Notes under the pieces: generated by a model | What the model was told of the DNA's origin: nothing | What the model saw: the letters and a program-made list of their open reading frames with translations, nothing else | Database searches by the model: none | Translations under genes and position numbers: made by a program | Shown here: piece by piece, positions 23,360 to 31,131 of the stretch | Numbering within the stretch: the first letter of the stretch is position 1 | How the letters are laid out: each line of letters begins with the position of its first letter | NCBI RefSeq assembly: GCF_007859715.1 | Contig: NZ_SJPG01000001.1 | Location: 5,462,001-5,526,000, forward strand | Source of the DNA: Rubinisphaera italica | Lineage (GTDB): Bacteria > Planctomycetota > Planctomycetia > Planctomycetales > Planctomycetaceae | Direction: 5' to 3' | DNA length: 64,000 nucleotides

Positions 23360-23542
23360 ATGTATTTCTCAGAAGTATTTGAAATTCCTGAAAAAACTCT
23401 CTCAAAAGAGAATGTCTTTGACATTTCATTAGTTAGTGATCTTCCATTATTTATTGACCCATTCTTAATCTTCAACAGTAAGAAAACAGTACACAAGCAG
23501 CTTCACCGCCATATTGTGGCATACTTAGTCGTCCCTGAATAA
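23360..23542 (+). pseudogene. 5' fragment of IS-interrupted TIR-domain gene
   Basis: Encodes the first 56 residues of a protein (from MYFSEVFEIPEKTLSKENVF to KQLHRHIVAYL), then four codons read into the insertion sequence before a stop at 23540-23542. The native part ends at 23527. Joining codon 56 to the codon at 25078 (after the second target duplication) gives the uninterrupted frame HIVAYL-AYVRDRLISGNF. The segment VSDLPLFIDPFLIFNSKK looks like a conserved N-terminal motif. I recall similar N-termini (DISLVSDLPLFIDPFLLFNS) in uncharacterised accessory proteins of other bacteria, which is memory and not a search. A 60-residue truncated peptide is the only product expected from this end. 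Confidence 0.85.
23522..23527. repeat. Target site duplication TACTTA, left copy
   Basis: TACTTA directly precedes the left inverted repeat of the insertion sequence and is repeated at 25072-25077. Confidence 0.8.
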
Positions 23543-25071
23543 CCCAGATTTTACGTTTCGATATCTGATTTGTTCATGTGTGTCGTAATGAGCTTGTCAA
23601 AAACTGCCTATTGTTGGGGATTTGTCTCGGAAGAATGAGTTGACATAACTGATTTATCAGCTTGTCGATGGCCAGGATGGGTAAAAATTGAGCGCAGGCC
23701 AACCCGGCCATGAGCTTGCGCAGGTTGTAGCCAATTGCACTCACCAGAGCATTGATGCGATCTCCTTCGCGACCCTTCAAATAGTTTCGCTCCATCCGGT
23801 GATCGCTCTTGAGATGGCCAATTGTTGGCTCAATCGCGCTGCGACGTTTGAGCATTTTCCGATACGCCCGCGTCGCTGTTTTTGGGATCCGTCCAGCTAC
23901 GTGCACCTTCCCCGATCCCTCATAATCATGGCCACGATAGCCACGATCAACCATGATGTGTGCGGGCTCAACCTCGGTGATCTTCACCACCTGATCAATC
24001 GCCTGCTGTAGCGTGTGGCCATCGAAGGGATTCCCATGCAGGGCGAGTACCCCGACGATGAAGCTGTTGGCGTTCGTGGTCGCCAAACTCACTTTGCAGC
24101 CGAATTCATACTTCTTATGCGCCTTCCCTTTGGCGATGCACTCGACGTGCGGCTCGTGGACGCTGTAGACTTTCGGACTGTCGGTTCGCTGTTGTTTGAA
24201 GATTTGCCAGGCGATTGTCAGCAGTTGTTCAAGGGCTTCCCGGTGCGTCGAATTCGTGATGCTGGTCAACTTCCGCGACATATCTCGCAGAAGGCAGCCG
24301 AGGTGCGTACGGAGTTTGCGTTCGCATTTGCGGGCGCGCCGGTAGTGCTTCGCACGGGAGTAACGTCCCTGCATCACCAGTAGAGTTTTGTTGGTGAATT
24401 TGTACGATCGCCGCAATACCACTCCCGCATTTTGAGCCAATCGAACCAGCGATCGGGCGGCTTTAAAATACAAACGCGCGTCGGTGGGAAAGGCGATTGC
24501 TTTGGGCTGGACGGTCGTGTCGATATTGATTTTTTCGAGCTGGGGTTTGCGAAGTTGTCCTGTGCGACGGGCGACGTGAATCGTTTGCTGCAGAAGAATT
24601 TCGAGACGCTCGGCTCCGAGCCGCGAACGCCAGCGGGAGAGCGTGGTGGGATCGATTGGCGGCTTGTGCTGCATGACAGTGAAGCCGCAGAACCACTGCC
24701 AATAAGGGTTCTCAACCCAGCGTTCGATGAGTTGCTCATCACTCTGGTCGAAAGCGGACTTCAGATAAAACAATCCCATCACAACCCGCACATCCGTGGC
24801 CGGTCGACCATTGTCGTCACAGAAAACGGGTTCAATTTCCCGACGAATCGCATCCCAGTCGATTAAAGCGGCCAGTTTGACGAGCGGATGCTCCAGATCA
24901 ATCACTTTTTTAAGCGAAACAGTGAACAAATCCGGTTCAGAACGGGAACTTTTCGGCAACATTTTTGACCAGCTTTTGAGAGGGAACGAAAGAAAGCTGG
25001 TCAAAAATACCAAACCGAATTGACTCTGCAACCCTAAAATAAAAGACTTTACAGGGTTATGCAGGGACGAC
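23528..25071. mobile_element. IS5-type insertion sequence, complete
   Basis: A 1,544-bp element. The left end GTCGTCCCTGAATAACCC and the right end, read inward as GTCGTCCCTGCATAACCC, match at 17 of 18 positions. It is bordered by 6-bp direct repeats TACTTA. It carries one transposase gene on the minus strand. Exact boundaries are ambiguous by one or two bases because TA and AG steps flank the repeats; a 4-bp ACTT duplication with ends one base longer is the alternative reading. It is inserted in the TIR-domain gene, in opposite orientation to that gene. Confidence 0.92.
23574..25031 (-). CDS. IS5-family DDE transposase
   Basis: Up to 485 residues; MLPKSSRSEPDLFTVSLKK at 24962 is the likelier start (462 residues). 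The N-terminal part (LAALIDWDAIRREIEPVF, RVVMGLFYLKSAFDQSDEQL, ENPYWQWFCG, PPIDPTTLSRWRSRLG) is the DUF772-type region of IS5/IS1182-like transposases. The catalytic DDE set is visible: first Asp in INIDTTVQPKAI, second in HIMVDRGYRGHD, and the Glu in RRSAIEPTIGHLKSDHRM, the Y-(2)-R-(3)-E-(6)-K-like signature. The frame is intact and the element has both ends, so it may still be active. It catalyses cut or copy insertion of its own element. Confidence 0.95.
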   Translation of the reverse strand: MQSQFGLVFLTSFLSFPLKSWSKMLPKSSRSEPDLFTVSLKKVIDLEHPLVKLAALIDWDAIRREIEPVFCDDNGRPATDVRVVMGLFYLKSAFDQSDEQLIERWVENPYWQWFCGFTVMQHKPPIDPTTLSRWRSRLGAERLEILLQQTIHVARRTGQLRKPQLEKINIDTTVQPKAIAFPTDARLYFKAARSLVRLAQNAGVVLRRSYKFTNKTLLVMQGRYSRAKHYRRARKCERKLRTHLGCLLRDMSRKLTSITNSTHREALEQLLTIAWQIFKQQRTDSPKVYSVHEPHVECIAKGKAHKKYEFGCKVSLATTNANSFIVGVLALHGNPFDGHTLQQAIDQVVKITEVEPAHIMVDRGYRGHDYEGSGKVHVAGRIPKTATRAYRKMLKRRSAIEPTIGHLKSDHRMERNYLKGREGDRINALVSAIGYNLRKLMAGLACAQFLPILAIDKLINQLCQLILPRQIPNNRQFLTSSLRHT

Positions 25072-25077
25072 TACTTA
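25072..25077. repeat. Target site duplication TACTTA, right copy
   Basis: Direct repeat of 23522-23527, immediately after the right inverted repeat. The interrupted gene resumes in frame at 25078. Confidence 0.8.
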
Positions 25078-25083
25078 GCATAT

Positions 25084-27015
25084 GTGAGGGATCGGTTAAT
25101 ATCAGGCAATTTTTCACAGGTCGATGAAAAAGAACTGCTACATTTTTCAGAGATCCGCGAGAACTGGTTGGGTTATTCTGTTGGAAGTAACGCAGGTCAC
25201 GGATTAGGACAGAAGTTTTCCAAAGGTGCAATTATTGGGCTTAAAGGTCCATTAAAAGATTTTGGTAAAGAAAAATACTCAGTCAGCAGTCACGTAGAAC
25301 GCCTTTTTTTATTTTCCAGTGGATCCGGAAGAGACGCTTTAAGCGATTTTGTCACAAATCTCTGTCATGAATACTTATTGAAATTCACTCAAAATTTCAC
25401 AAAGAAATATCTCACTTCTGAACAGGCACAGTTATTTCATATTCGCAGAGTAAGATTTGACTACAATTTGGGTCGCTGGATAGATGATAAGTTCTATTTA
25501 CCAAAACATCAGTTTCAACACATACTGCTTACTCCCAAAAACCTTCTTACCCAATCAGTTCCTTGGATAAACCGTCCAGAACTATTTGAAAGATTTGGCG
25601 ACATGCTCATTTCAATGGAGGATCAACATTTACGAAATAGTGTAAATGAATTTCTAAGGCAAAAATTATCTCCTCCTCCAAACCATCCAGTAAATAAGCA
25701 ATTCACTCCTACTAAAAAAGATGTAAAATATGCATATGAGCTAGCAATCGAAAATTGGCCAGATTTAGCTAACTACTACATAATGATTAAAGAGGATAAT
25801 GGAGAAGAAGCAAAAGAGCTTAGTAAAATGAAAGTAACAAGAGCAGGTGATCTTTTTCGAGACAGAATTCTGCTATTTGTTTCGAGACATTTGCATGATC
25901 TTGGTTTTTATGAAACTGAAGTCACCAACATACAAAAATTAATGAACGTATTTTCAAAAGCAATATCAGTGGGCGGAAGAGAGTTATTTATTAAAGATGG
26001 ACATCTAATTGATGGTTTAAATGCTGAAGATGTTAAGTTGGTGTGTACTCTTGCTTGGTGGGGGGATGGGAACAAAAAAAGATCGATTCCTCAATTCAAG
26101 TTTGTTTATGATCACAGGTCACTCATGAACCTGGAGTCAACTATAGTTGACAACAAGAAAGAGGCAGCTATAGTGATTACTACTGATCGCCCCAGAAAAT
26201 CTACAACTGATTATTTTCTAAAACAACGAGAAATTACCAATTGGAATGTGGTATCAATTACAGGCAATCCTGCAGAGGAGACTAACGTGGAATCTGTGTT
26301 TATTAGCTATACAAAAGCAGATGAAATTTGGGCAAAATGGATCGGAGAAGTTCTTGTGCAGGCAGGTTATCAAGTGACCGTCCAGTATAAGGACTTTCTG
26401 CCAGGATCAAATTTCGTGAATAAAATGGATTTTGCAATCAAAAACACTGATCGTACGATTGCTGTTCTTTCAAGAGAGTATTTGAATTCTGAATGCGCTG
26501 CAGCAGAATGGCAGGCCGCGTTTATAGATGATCCTCTTAGTGAAAGTCGAAAATTGGTCCCATTAAGAATTGAGAAAGTGAAAGTGAAAGGTCTCCTTGG
26601 ATCAATTGTCTACGCAGATCTATTCGGATTGTCTGAAGAGTCTGCAACAGCTATGTTACTGGGTGCACTAGGTGGTGAGAACAGACCTACATCTTTACTT
26701 GTAAATGAGAAATTTCCAGGGAGTGATTCGGGCAATAATTTGTATCAAGAATATTTGGAGCATGTTCCCAAACATATTGAGAAAAATGAAACAGTGGAGA
26801 GTCCCCAACAGCGAATGATTGTTGCTGATAGAATTATGAAGTTATCAACAAGTCAGCTGAACATGCTTGTTTTTGGACTGAATCCTCCTGAGAACGAAAT
26901 ACCACCTTTAAATGCCTCTGCAAAAGATCGAGCTTCCGCATTAATAGCTTGGATCGCAGGTGCAAATGTAAAGTTTGAAATGCTTCAAAGCTTAATTTCA
27001 ACCTTAGAGAATTAG
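25084..27015 (+). CDS. TIR-domain conflict effector, 3' part of IS-disrupted gene
   Basis: 643 codons open from GTG 25084; the true gene frame resumes at 25078. Reconstructed with the 5' fragment it is 701 residues. Reconstructed layout: residues 1 to about 455 form an uncharacterised domain (ENWLGYSVGSNAGHGLGQKF, GSGRDALSDFVTNLCHEYLL, FDYNLGRWIDDKFYLP, HILLTPKNLLTQSVPWINR); residues about 461-590 are a TIR domain (ESVFISYTKADEIWAKWIGE, YKDFLPGSNF, RTIAVLSREYLNSECAAAEW, where the last Glu sits at the NADase catalytic position); residues about 637-701 (MKLSTSQLNMLVFGL, SAKDRASALIAWIAG, KFEMLQSLISTL) resemble an effector-associated, death-like adaptor domain. TIR domains in bacterial defence cleave NAD+ or make signalling nucleotides. 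Without the native start, expression is doubtful. Clearly AT-richer than its surroundings, as for transferred DNA. Confidence 0.85.
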   Translation: MRDRLISGNFSQVDEKELLHFSEIRENWLGYSVGSNAGHGLGQKFSKGAIIGLKGPLKDFGKEKYSVSSHVERLFLFSSGSGRDALSDFVTNLCHEYLLKFTQNFTKKYLTSEQAQLFHIRRVRFDYNLGRWIDDKFYLPKHQFQHILLTPKNLLTQSVPWINRPELFERFGDMLISMEDQHLRNSVNEFLRQKLSPPPNHPVNKQFTPTKKDVKYAYELAIENWPDLANYYIMIKEDNGEEAKELSKMKVTRAGDLFRDRILLFVSRHLHDLGFYETEVTNIQKLMNVFSKAISVGGRELFIKDGHLIDGLNAEDVKLVCTLAWWGDGNKKRSIPQFKFVYDHRSLMNLESTIVDNKKEAAIVITTDRPRKSTTDYFLKQREITNWNVVSITGNPAEETNVESVFISYTKADEIWAKWIGEVLVQAGYQVTVQYKDFLPGSNFVNKMDFAIKNTDRTIAVLSREYLNSECAAAEWQAAFIDDPLSESRKLVPLRIEKVKVKGLLGSIVYADLFGLSEESATAMLLGALGGENRPTSLLVNEKFPGSDSGNNLYQEYLEHVPKHIEKNETVESPQQRMIVADRIMKLSTSQLNMLVFGLNPPENEIPPLNASAKDRASALIAWIAGANVKFEMLQSLISTLEN

Positions 27016-27490
27016 ATCGGTAGTTTCGTAGGATTCGTTTTGACGCGGGTTGCCTAACCGAATTTGTCGGTTGGGTCGCGGAGCGGCAAGATGAAGCCAC
27101 CCTGCGGTTTCTGGCTTTATTAGGTCTCAATCAATCCCATAAAGCCAACCCCGTGTGGCGTTGAAAGATTCTTTCCAGGGCGGCGAGGTCATCAGATCCT
27201 TCCTGGACAACTCACGCTCAATCTGCAAGTCTCTTTGGACTTCGTCCACCCGCGGAAGAAGATGCCGTTTTCTAGTCATGGAGAGCGAACGGTGGAGCAT
27301 CTTGTGCTTTCAGCTCCCAACCGACTTGGTCGGTCGGGCCACCCTGACGGATTACCCTGATCATTTTTCACAAATGACAAAATCCCAATTTCCCACCCGC
27401 TGTTCATAGGGAAATTTCTGGTCTATGCTGGGGATCCTGTTGCAACAACTTTCACTCAATTGCAACCATTTTGATCAAGGCCTGGTAACA
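27016..27490. other. Intergenic stretch with dispersed repeats
   Basis: About 475 bp after the TIR gene. GC rises again here. It contains a repeat copy at 27163-27346 and a degenerate relative (AACCGAATTTGTCGGTTGGG, near 27056). No gene is supported. Confidence 0.5.
27163..27346 (-). repeat. ~185-bp dispersed repeat, copy 1
   Basis: Reads on the minus strand as AGGGTGGCCCGACCGACCAA...GTGGACGAAGTCCAAAGAG...GTCCAGGAAGGATCTG...GAATCTTTC, matching 30079-30261 on the plus strand over almost its whole length. It carries an internal hairpin (CCGACC...GGTCGG) at one end and no ORF. Confidence 0.7.
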
Positions 27491-27715
27491 ATGCATAAAA
27501 CTCTAATTCTCACTTCGTTATTATTACTTGGTCTGGGCTGCGATGACTTCGCGGCACGTCAGGCGGCACGTCAGTACAAAGCCGATAAGGATCGACGAGA
27601 CCAAGAAGTCAAGGATCTCAAGGAGCTGGGGTTGGAGATGCATAAAAAGAATGCGGCCCTCCCTGAGTCGACTTCGAGCGAAGCCCCGGAGAGTACTTCC
27701 GACCCTTCCCAATAG
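27491..27715 (+). CDS. Small predicted lipoprotein
   Basis: A 74-residue protein beginning MHKTLILTSLLLLGLGC, a short signal peptide ending in a lipobox with Cys17 as the lipidation site. The mature part is highly charged (RQAARQYKADKDRRDQEVKD) and probably helical, with a Ser/Glu/Pro tail. A longer frame to 27425 adds residues before the signal peptide and is rejected. The upstream AAGG is a weak ribosome-binding site. It sits alone between repeats. Lipidation would use Lgt, which is encoded at 46183-47295 in this window. Function unknown. Confidence 0.62.
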   Translation: MHKTLILTSLLLLGLGCDDFAARQAARQYKADKDRRDQEVKDLKELGLEMHKKNAALPESTSSEAPESTSDPSQ

Positions 27716-27737
27716 CATCATATTCCTATAAGAACGT

Positions 27738-27800
27738 GGGTGGCACGACCGTCTATGTCGGTTGGGTGCTGAAAGCACAAGATGCTATACCATGCGCTCT
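27738..27800 (+). repeat. ~185-bp dispersed repeat, truncated copy
   Basis: GGGTGGCACGACCGTCTATG followed by the GTGCTGAAAGCACAAGATGC unit, equivalent to the first third of the repeat at 30079. Confidence 0.6.
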
Positions 27801-27921
27801 CAATTTCTGTTGACCAGCAAAATTCATTATCTCCACTCGTGTTTCAGATCGTTTCTTCCAATTGAGGCGAGCCGAGTCAGTTATGGCTTGGGTCGCCTTT
27901 GGGGGTTACTTACGCGACAAC

Positions 27922-29454
27922 TCACTCCTGCACGGCTACATGCCGGGCCTGACGTGTGGGGGTTTTTGATTGTTTTTTCTTCTTCTGTGGAGGCAACGGC
28001 AAGTCAAATTTTCTCAGAAACTGTGGGCGGTCTTCGCGGCCGCCGCGGGTGTAGTCTTGCCAGATGCGTTCGGCGATCGATTGGGGATCCAACTGCTGGA
28101 CCTGGGTTAAAAAGTTGAACAGCAATTCGGCCAGGCGCGGGAGTGGAATTGCGTGGGTACGTTCGATTTGTTGATACAGCCAATCGGTCAACCGCAGGAA
28201 TTCTGTGAAGGGGGAATCGGTCTGTTCCCAGATAGCAGCGCAGGTTTCTGTGAAGTTGCCGCTGTTGGCGATCAGGTCCCAGTAGCGGGCGAAGCGTCGC
28301 ATGCGTTGCATGGTGGCAAAATCGAGCAGGCGATTGCTCAGGATTTCATACGGCGGATGCGGGCTGTATCGCATTTCCCATTCGGTGTCGTGCCGGGTGA
28401 TCGGTGTTCCCCGGAGTCGCTTTAAGATCCCGACCTGAATTTCCTGCGGGTTCAGGCCGACGAGCCGATCGAAACCTGCTCCAAAACTATCGAGCGTCTC
28501 GCCTGGCAGGCCGACGATTAAATCGGCGTGAATGTGCACTCCTGTCTGTTGTCGGAGAAAGCGGAAGTTGTCTTCCAGCTTGTCTACATTCTGCTTGCGG
28601 CTGATCAACTTGCCCACTTCAGGATTAAACGTCTGGACGCCAATTTCAAATTGCAAAACGCCCGGCGGGAACTGCATGATCATCTCGCGTAAACTTTCCG
28701 GCAGCCGATCCGGGATCATTTCAAAATGCAGAAACAAGCCGGGTTCATAGCGATCGAGAAAGAACTGCAGGATCGATTGTCCGAACCGCATGTTGAGATT
28801 GAACGTCCGATCGACAAACTTGAACTGACGAGCCCCGCGATCAAACAGATTTTGCATCTGTGCCAGAAACTGATCGATATCGAATTGCCGCACTGGGATT
28901 TCCAGGGACGACAAACAGAACTCGCAGGTAAACGGACAACCGCGGGAGGCTTCGACATAGAGGACGCGATGTTCAATATCTTCGGTCGTATAAAGTTCAT
29001 ACGGCAGCTGCACTTCGGCGAGCGGAGGAATGCCAGCCGGGATCACTTTTTCCAGCGGTTTTCGGCCAGCCAGCAAGTCCCGACACAATTCCCGGAACGC
29101 AATATCCCCTTCCCCGGTGATTAAATAATCGGCCTGGGCAACGATCGGCAGGTCGTCCCATTCATAACTGACTTCCGGGCCACCGAGCACGATGATCAAT
29201 TCGGGAGCGACCTGTTTCAAATCGGCCACCAGTTTTGTGGCCTGCTCGATATTCCAGATGTAAACACCAATGCCCACAATCACAGGCTGTTCACTGAGAA
29301 TCGCTTCGAGCACTTCGTTGGTGGCATCTTTGATCCCGAATTCCAACAGAGTCGCCCGCGCCTGCAACTCCTGCAAATTCGCCAGCAGATACCGCAGCCC
29401 GAATGCACTATGCCAATAACGGGCATTCTGGGTTGTTAATACGATTTCTGCCAT
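27922..29454 (-). CDS. B12-binding radical SAM protein (DUF4080-like)
   Basis: A 510-residue class B radical SAM enzyme. The N-terminal ~140 residues are a cobalamin-binding Rossmann-like domain ([51 protein letters not shown]). The radical SAM core follows with the cluster motif C173-x3-C177-x2-C180 in [16 protein letters not shown], plus [15 protein letters not shown] and [16 protein letters not shown]. The C-terminal ~130 residues ([20 protein letters not shown] and beyond) look like the DUF4080 region common in this subfamily. The last ~20 residues are a Lys-rich tail. Likely a methyltransferase or related radical enzyme; the substrate is unknown and the neighbours give no hint. Confidence 0.9.
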   Translation of the reverse strand: MAEIVLTTQNARYWHSAFGLRYLLANLQELQARATLLEFGIKDATNEVLEAILSEQPVIVGIGVYIWNIEQATKLVADLKQVAPELIIVLGGPEVSYEWDDLPIVAQADYLITGEGDIAFRELCRDLLAGRKPLEKVIPAGIPPLAEVQLPYELYTTEDIEHRVLYVEASRGCPFTCEFCLSSLEIPVRQFDIDQFLAQMQNLFDRGARQFKFVDRTFNLNMRFGQSILQFFLDRYEPGLFLHFEMIPDRLPESLREMIMQFPPGVLQFEIGVQTFNPEVGKLISRKQNVDKLEDNFRFLRQQTGVHIHADLIVGLPGETLDSFGAGFDRLVGLNPQEIQVGILKRLRGTPITRHDTEWEMRYSPHPPYEILSNRLLDFATMQRMRRFARYWDLIANSGNFTETCAAIWEQTDSPFTEFLRLTDWLYQQIERTHAIPLPRLAELLFNFLTQVQQLDPQSIAERIWQDYTRGGREDRPQFLRKFDLPLPPQKKKKQSKTPTRQARHVAVQE

Positions 29455-29707
29455 TCAAACGTTTCTCCAGAAGCCGGGTGCCTTGCCCAATCTATTATGG
29501 ACATGCAATTAAATTTCAAATCAGTTGGTATCGACAATGACTGAGCCGGGCAGTTATCGCAACTCTGGACATGGAAAAGTCGATTACTCACAATCATATG
29601 GAGACGAAGCCTCATCGTAAAACCTGTATGCTATGCGATCCGTCTGGAAATTATCTTTCCTGGCAGGTGGCCCAGCTTCATAACTTATCCGTAATATCTG
29701 GAAAATC

Positions 29708-30046
29708 ATGAAACGGAATTTGGTAGTCATAGACGGTAGAAGATTGGAAGATTGGGACTCATTCCATGGGGTGTTTGCCAATGCTTTCGGTTTCCCGGAT
29801 TTCTATGGCTGTAACATGAATGCATGGATTGATTGCATGTCGTCGCTTTCTGATCCAGAAGAGGGGATGAGCACGATTCATTGCGAAAAGGGTCAAGTGG
29901 TTACGATTCAGGTTGAGCATGCCTCCGAACTTAAAGCCAATCACCCTGTACAGTACGAGGCATTGATCGAAGGTGCTGCTTTTGTTAATTGGCGTCTAAT
30001 CGAACAAGGCGAACCACCGGTACTTGCTTTGTCCTTCAATACCTGA
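29708..30046 (+). CDS. Barstar-family protein
   Basis: A 112-residue protein resembling barstar, the inhibitor that binds and blocks barnase-type ribonucleases. The diagnostic stretch is FHGVFANAFGFPDFYGCNMN followed by AWIDCMSSL (barstar: F...l...l.fP.yyG.NwdAl.Dcl). The start VVIDGRRLEDWDSF fits the first strand and helix. No partner ribonuclease or polymorphic toxin is encoded nearby, so it may be an orphan immunity protein or serve a housekeeping control role. It lies in the accessory region just before a dispersed repeat. The ribosome-binding site is weak. Confidence 0.82.
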   Translation: MKRNLVVIDGRRLEDWDSFHGVFANAFGFPDFYGCNMNAWIDCMSSLSDPEEGMSTIHCEKGQVVTIQVEHASELKANHPVQYEALIEGAAFVNWRLIEQGEPPVLALSFNT

Positions 30047-30078
30047 TTGCGTTGAGGCAGGTAGAAAAAGAACCAAGC

Positions 30079-30261
30079 AGGGTGGCCCGACCGACATTGT
30101 CGGTTGAGTGCTGAAGGCACAAGATGCTCCACCATTCGCTCTCAAAATATAAAAACTGTATCTTCCCCTTCCGCAGGTGGATGAAGTCAATGAGACGTTC
30201 AGGTTAACAGTGAGTTGTCCAGGAAGGATCTTACGGCCGCGCCGCCCCGCAAGAATCTTTC
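30079..30261 (+). repeat. ~185-bp dispersed repeat, copy 2
   Basis: AGGGTGGCCCGACCGACATT at the left end and GCAAGAATCTTTC at the right end; inverted relative to copy 1 at 27163-27346. Copies 1 and 2 bracket the lipoprotein, radical SAM and barstar genes. Confidence 0.7.
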
Positions 30262-30299
30262 GAGACCCTACTACACTCTCCTGCCTTAACAGGAACACT

Positions 30300-30863
30300 C
30301 TAGCCTTCGAAACTTGCAATTACATTTACTTTACCACACTGAATGCATTTTCCACGGGCTTCAAAGAGATCAAAAAAATTTTCTGGAGGCAATTCTGGTG
30401 CTTCAACAAAAAGATCGAAAGCGCCATCAGAATAGATGAAGGAAGTCATCACTTCAAAAGAAGTAGCTTCGCACATGTGACAATGAAATGGGGAGGTCTC
30501 ACCAGTGCCTCGATAGGTCGCAGAACCAATGCCGCCCTCTATTTGTGCAACTTCACTATTAAATCCATGCTCATCTATAATTAAGGAAACCAAGCCGCAT
30601 TTTCCACATTCAAAATGCAGTGGTCGTACGAATTGCAGTGGGCCATTATAAGACTTATTGAAGTCTTTGAGGGAATAGCCGAGTACCTGACCAATATTAT
30701 TGTCACATTTACAGGCGATGCCCCAGGTCGTGACAAGATCGATATCGGATCTTCCAGTCGGATCATCAACTCGTGTAATACGGAAAGGGTTTAGGCATTT
30801 AGGCGAATTGTTGATAATTCGTTCTCGTGCCTGTTCTTCCAAATCATCCCAATCGTTGTTCAT
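30300..30863 (-). CDS. Cys-rich hypothetical protein, zinc-ribbon-like
   Basis: A 187-residue protein with GAGG at good spacing before its ATG. It contains four close Cys pairs: ACKC, FECGKCG, CHMC and KCIQCG, which suggests two zinc ribbons. Sequence between them is mixed beta/acidic (QVLGYSLKDFNKSYNGPLQF, IIDEHGFNSEVAQIEGG). No signal peptide. I do not recognise the family. Its position next to a barstar gene in an AT-richer, repeat-rich area is compatible with an immunity or accessory function, but nothing in the sequence proves that. Confidence 0.6.
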   Translation of the reverse strand: MNNDWDDLEEQARERIINNSPKCLNPFRITRVDDPTGRSDIDLVTTWGIACKCDNNIGQVLGYSLKDFNKSYNGPLQFVRPLHFECGKCGLVSLIIDEHGFNSEVAQIEGGIGSATYRGTGETSPFHCHMCEATSFEVMTSFIYSDGAFDLFVEAPELPPENFFDLFEARGKCIQCGKVNVIASFEG

Positions 30864-31131
30864 ATGGTATTCCTCGACATTCTTGGTTTATAGAATTACA
30901 GGGTGAGAAGCTGTTTGATTATCTTGAATCGCGTAAATATTTTAGAGACCCCTTTATTCAGATGCCTGGGTGACTTGCCCCCACTTGAGAGGAGATGCTT
31001 TGTAATTTCAAAATAAGTCGAATTCCTGAATGACTTAGCCACGCAGTTAAATCAACACTTGTCATTCTATTGTTGGTCATTAATAACAATCTTATGACAA
31101 GTTTGCTTCACAAAAGTCATGAATTTCCATT
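30864..31131. other. Intergenic region
   Basis: About 270 bp, AT-rich, without an ORF of coding character. It separates the two minus-strand genes at 30300 and 31132. Confidence 0.4.
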
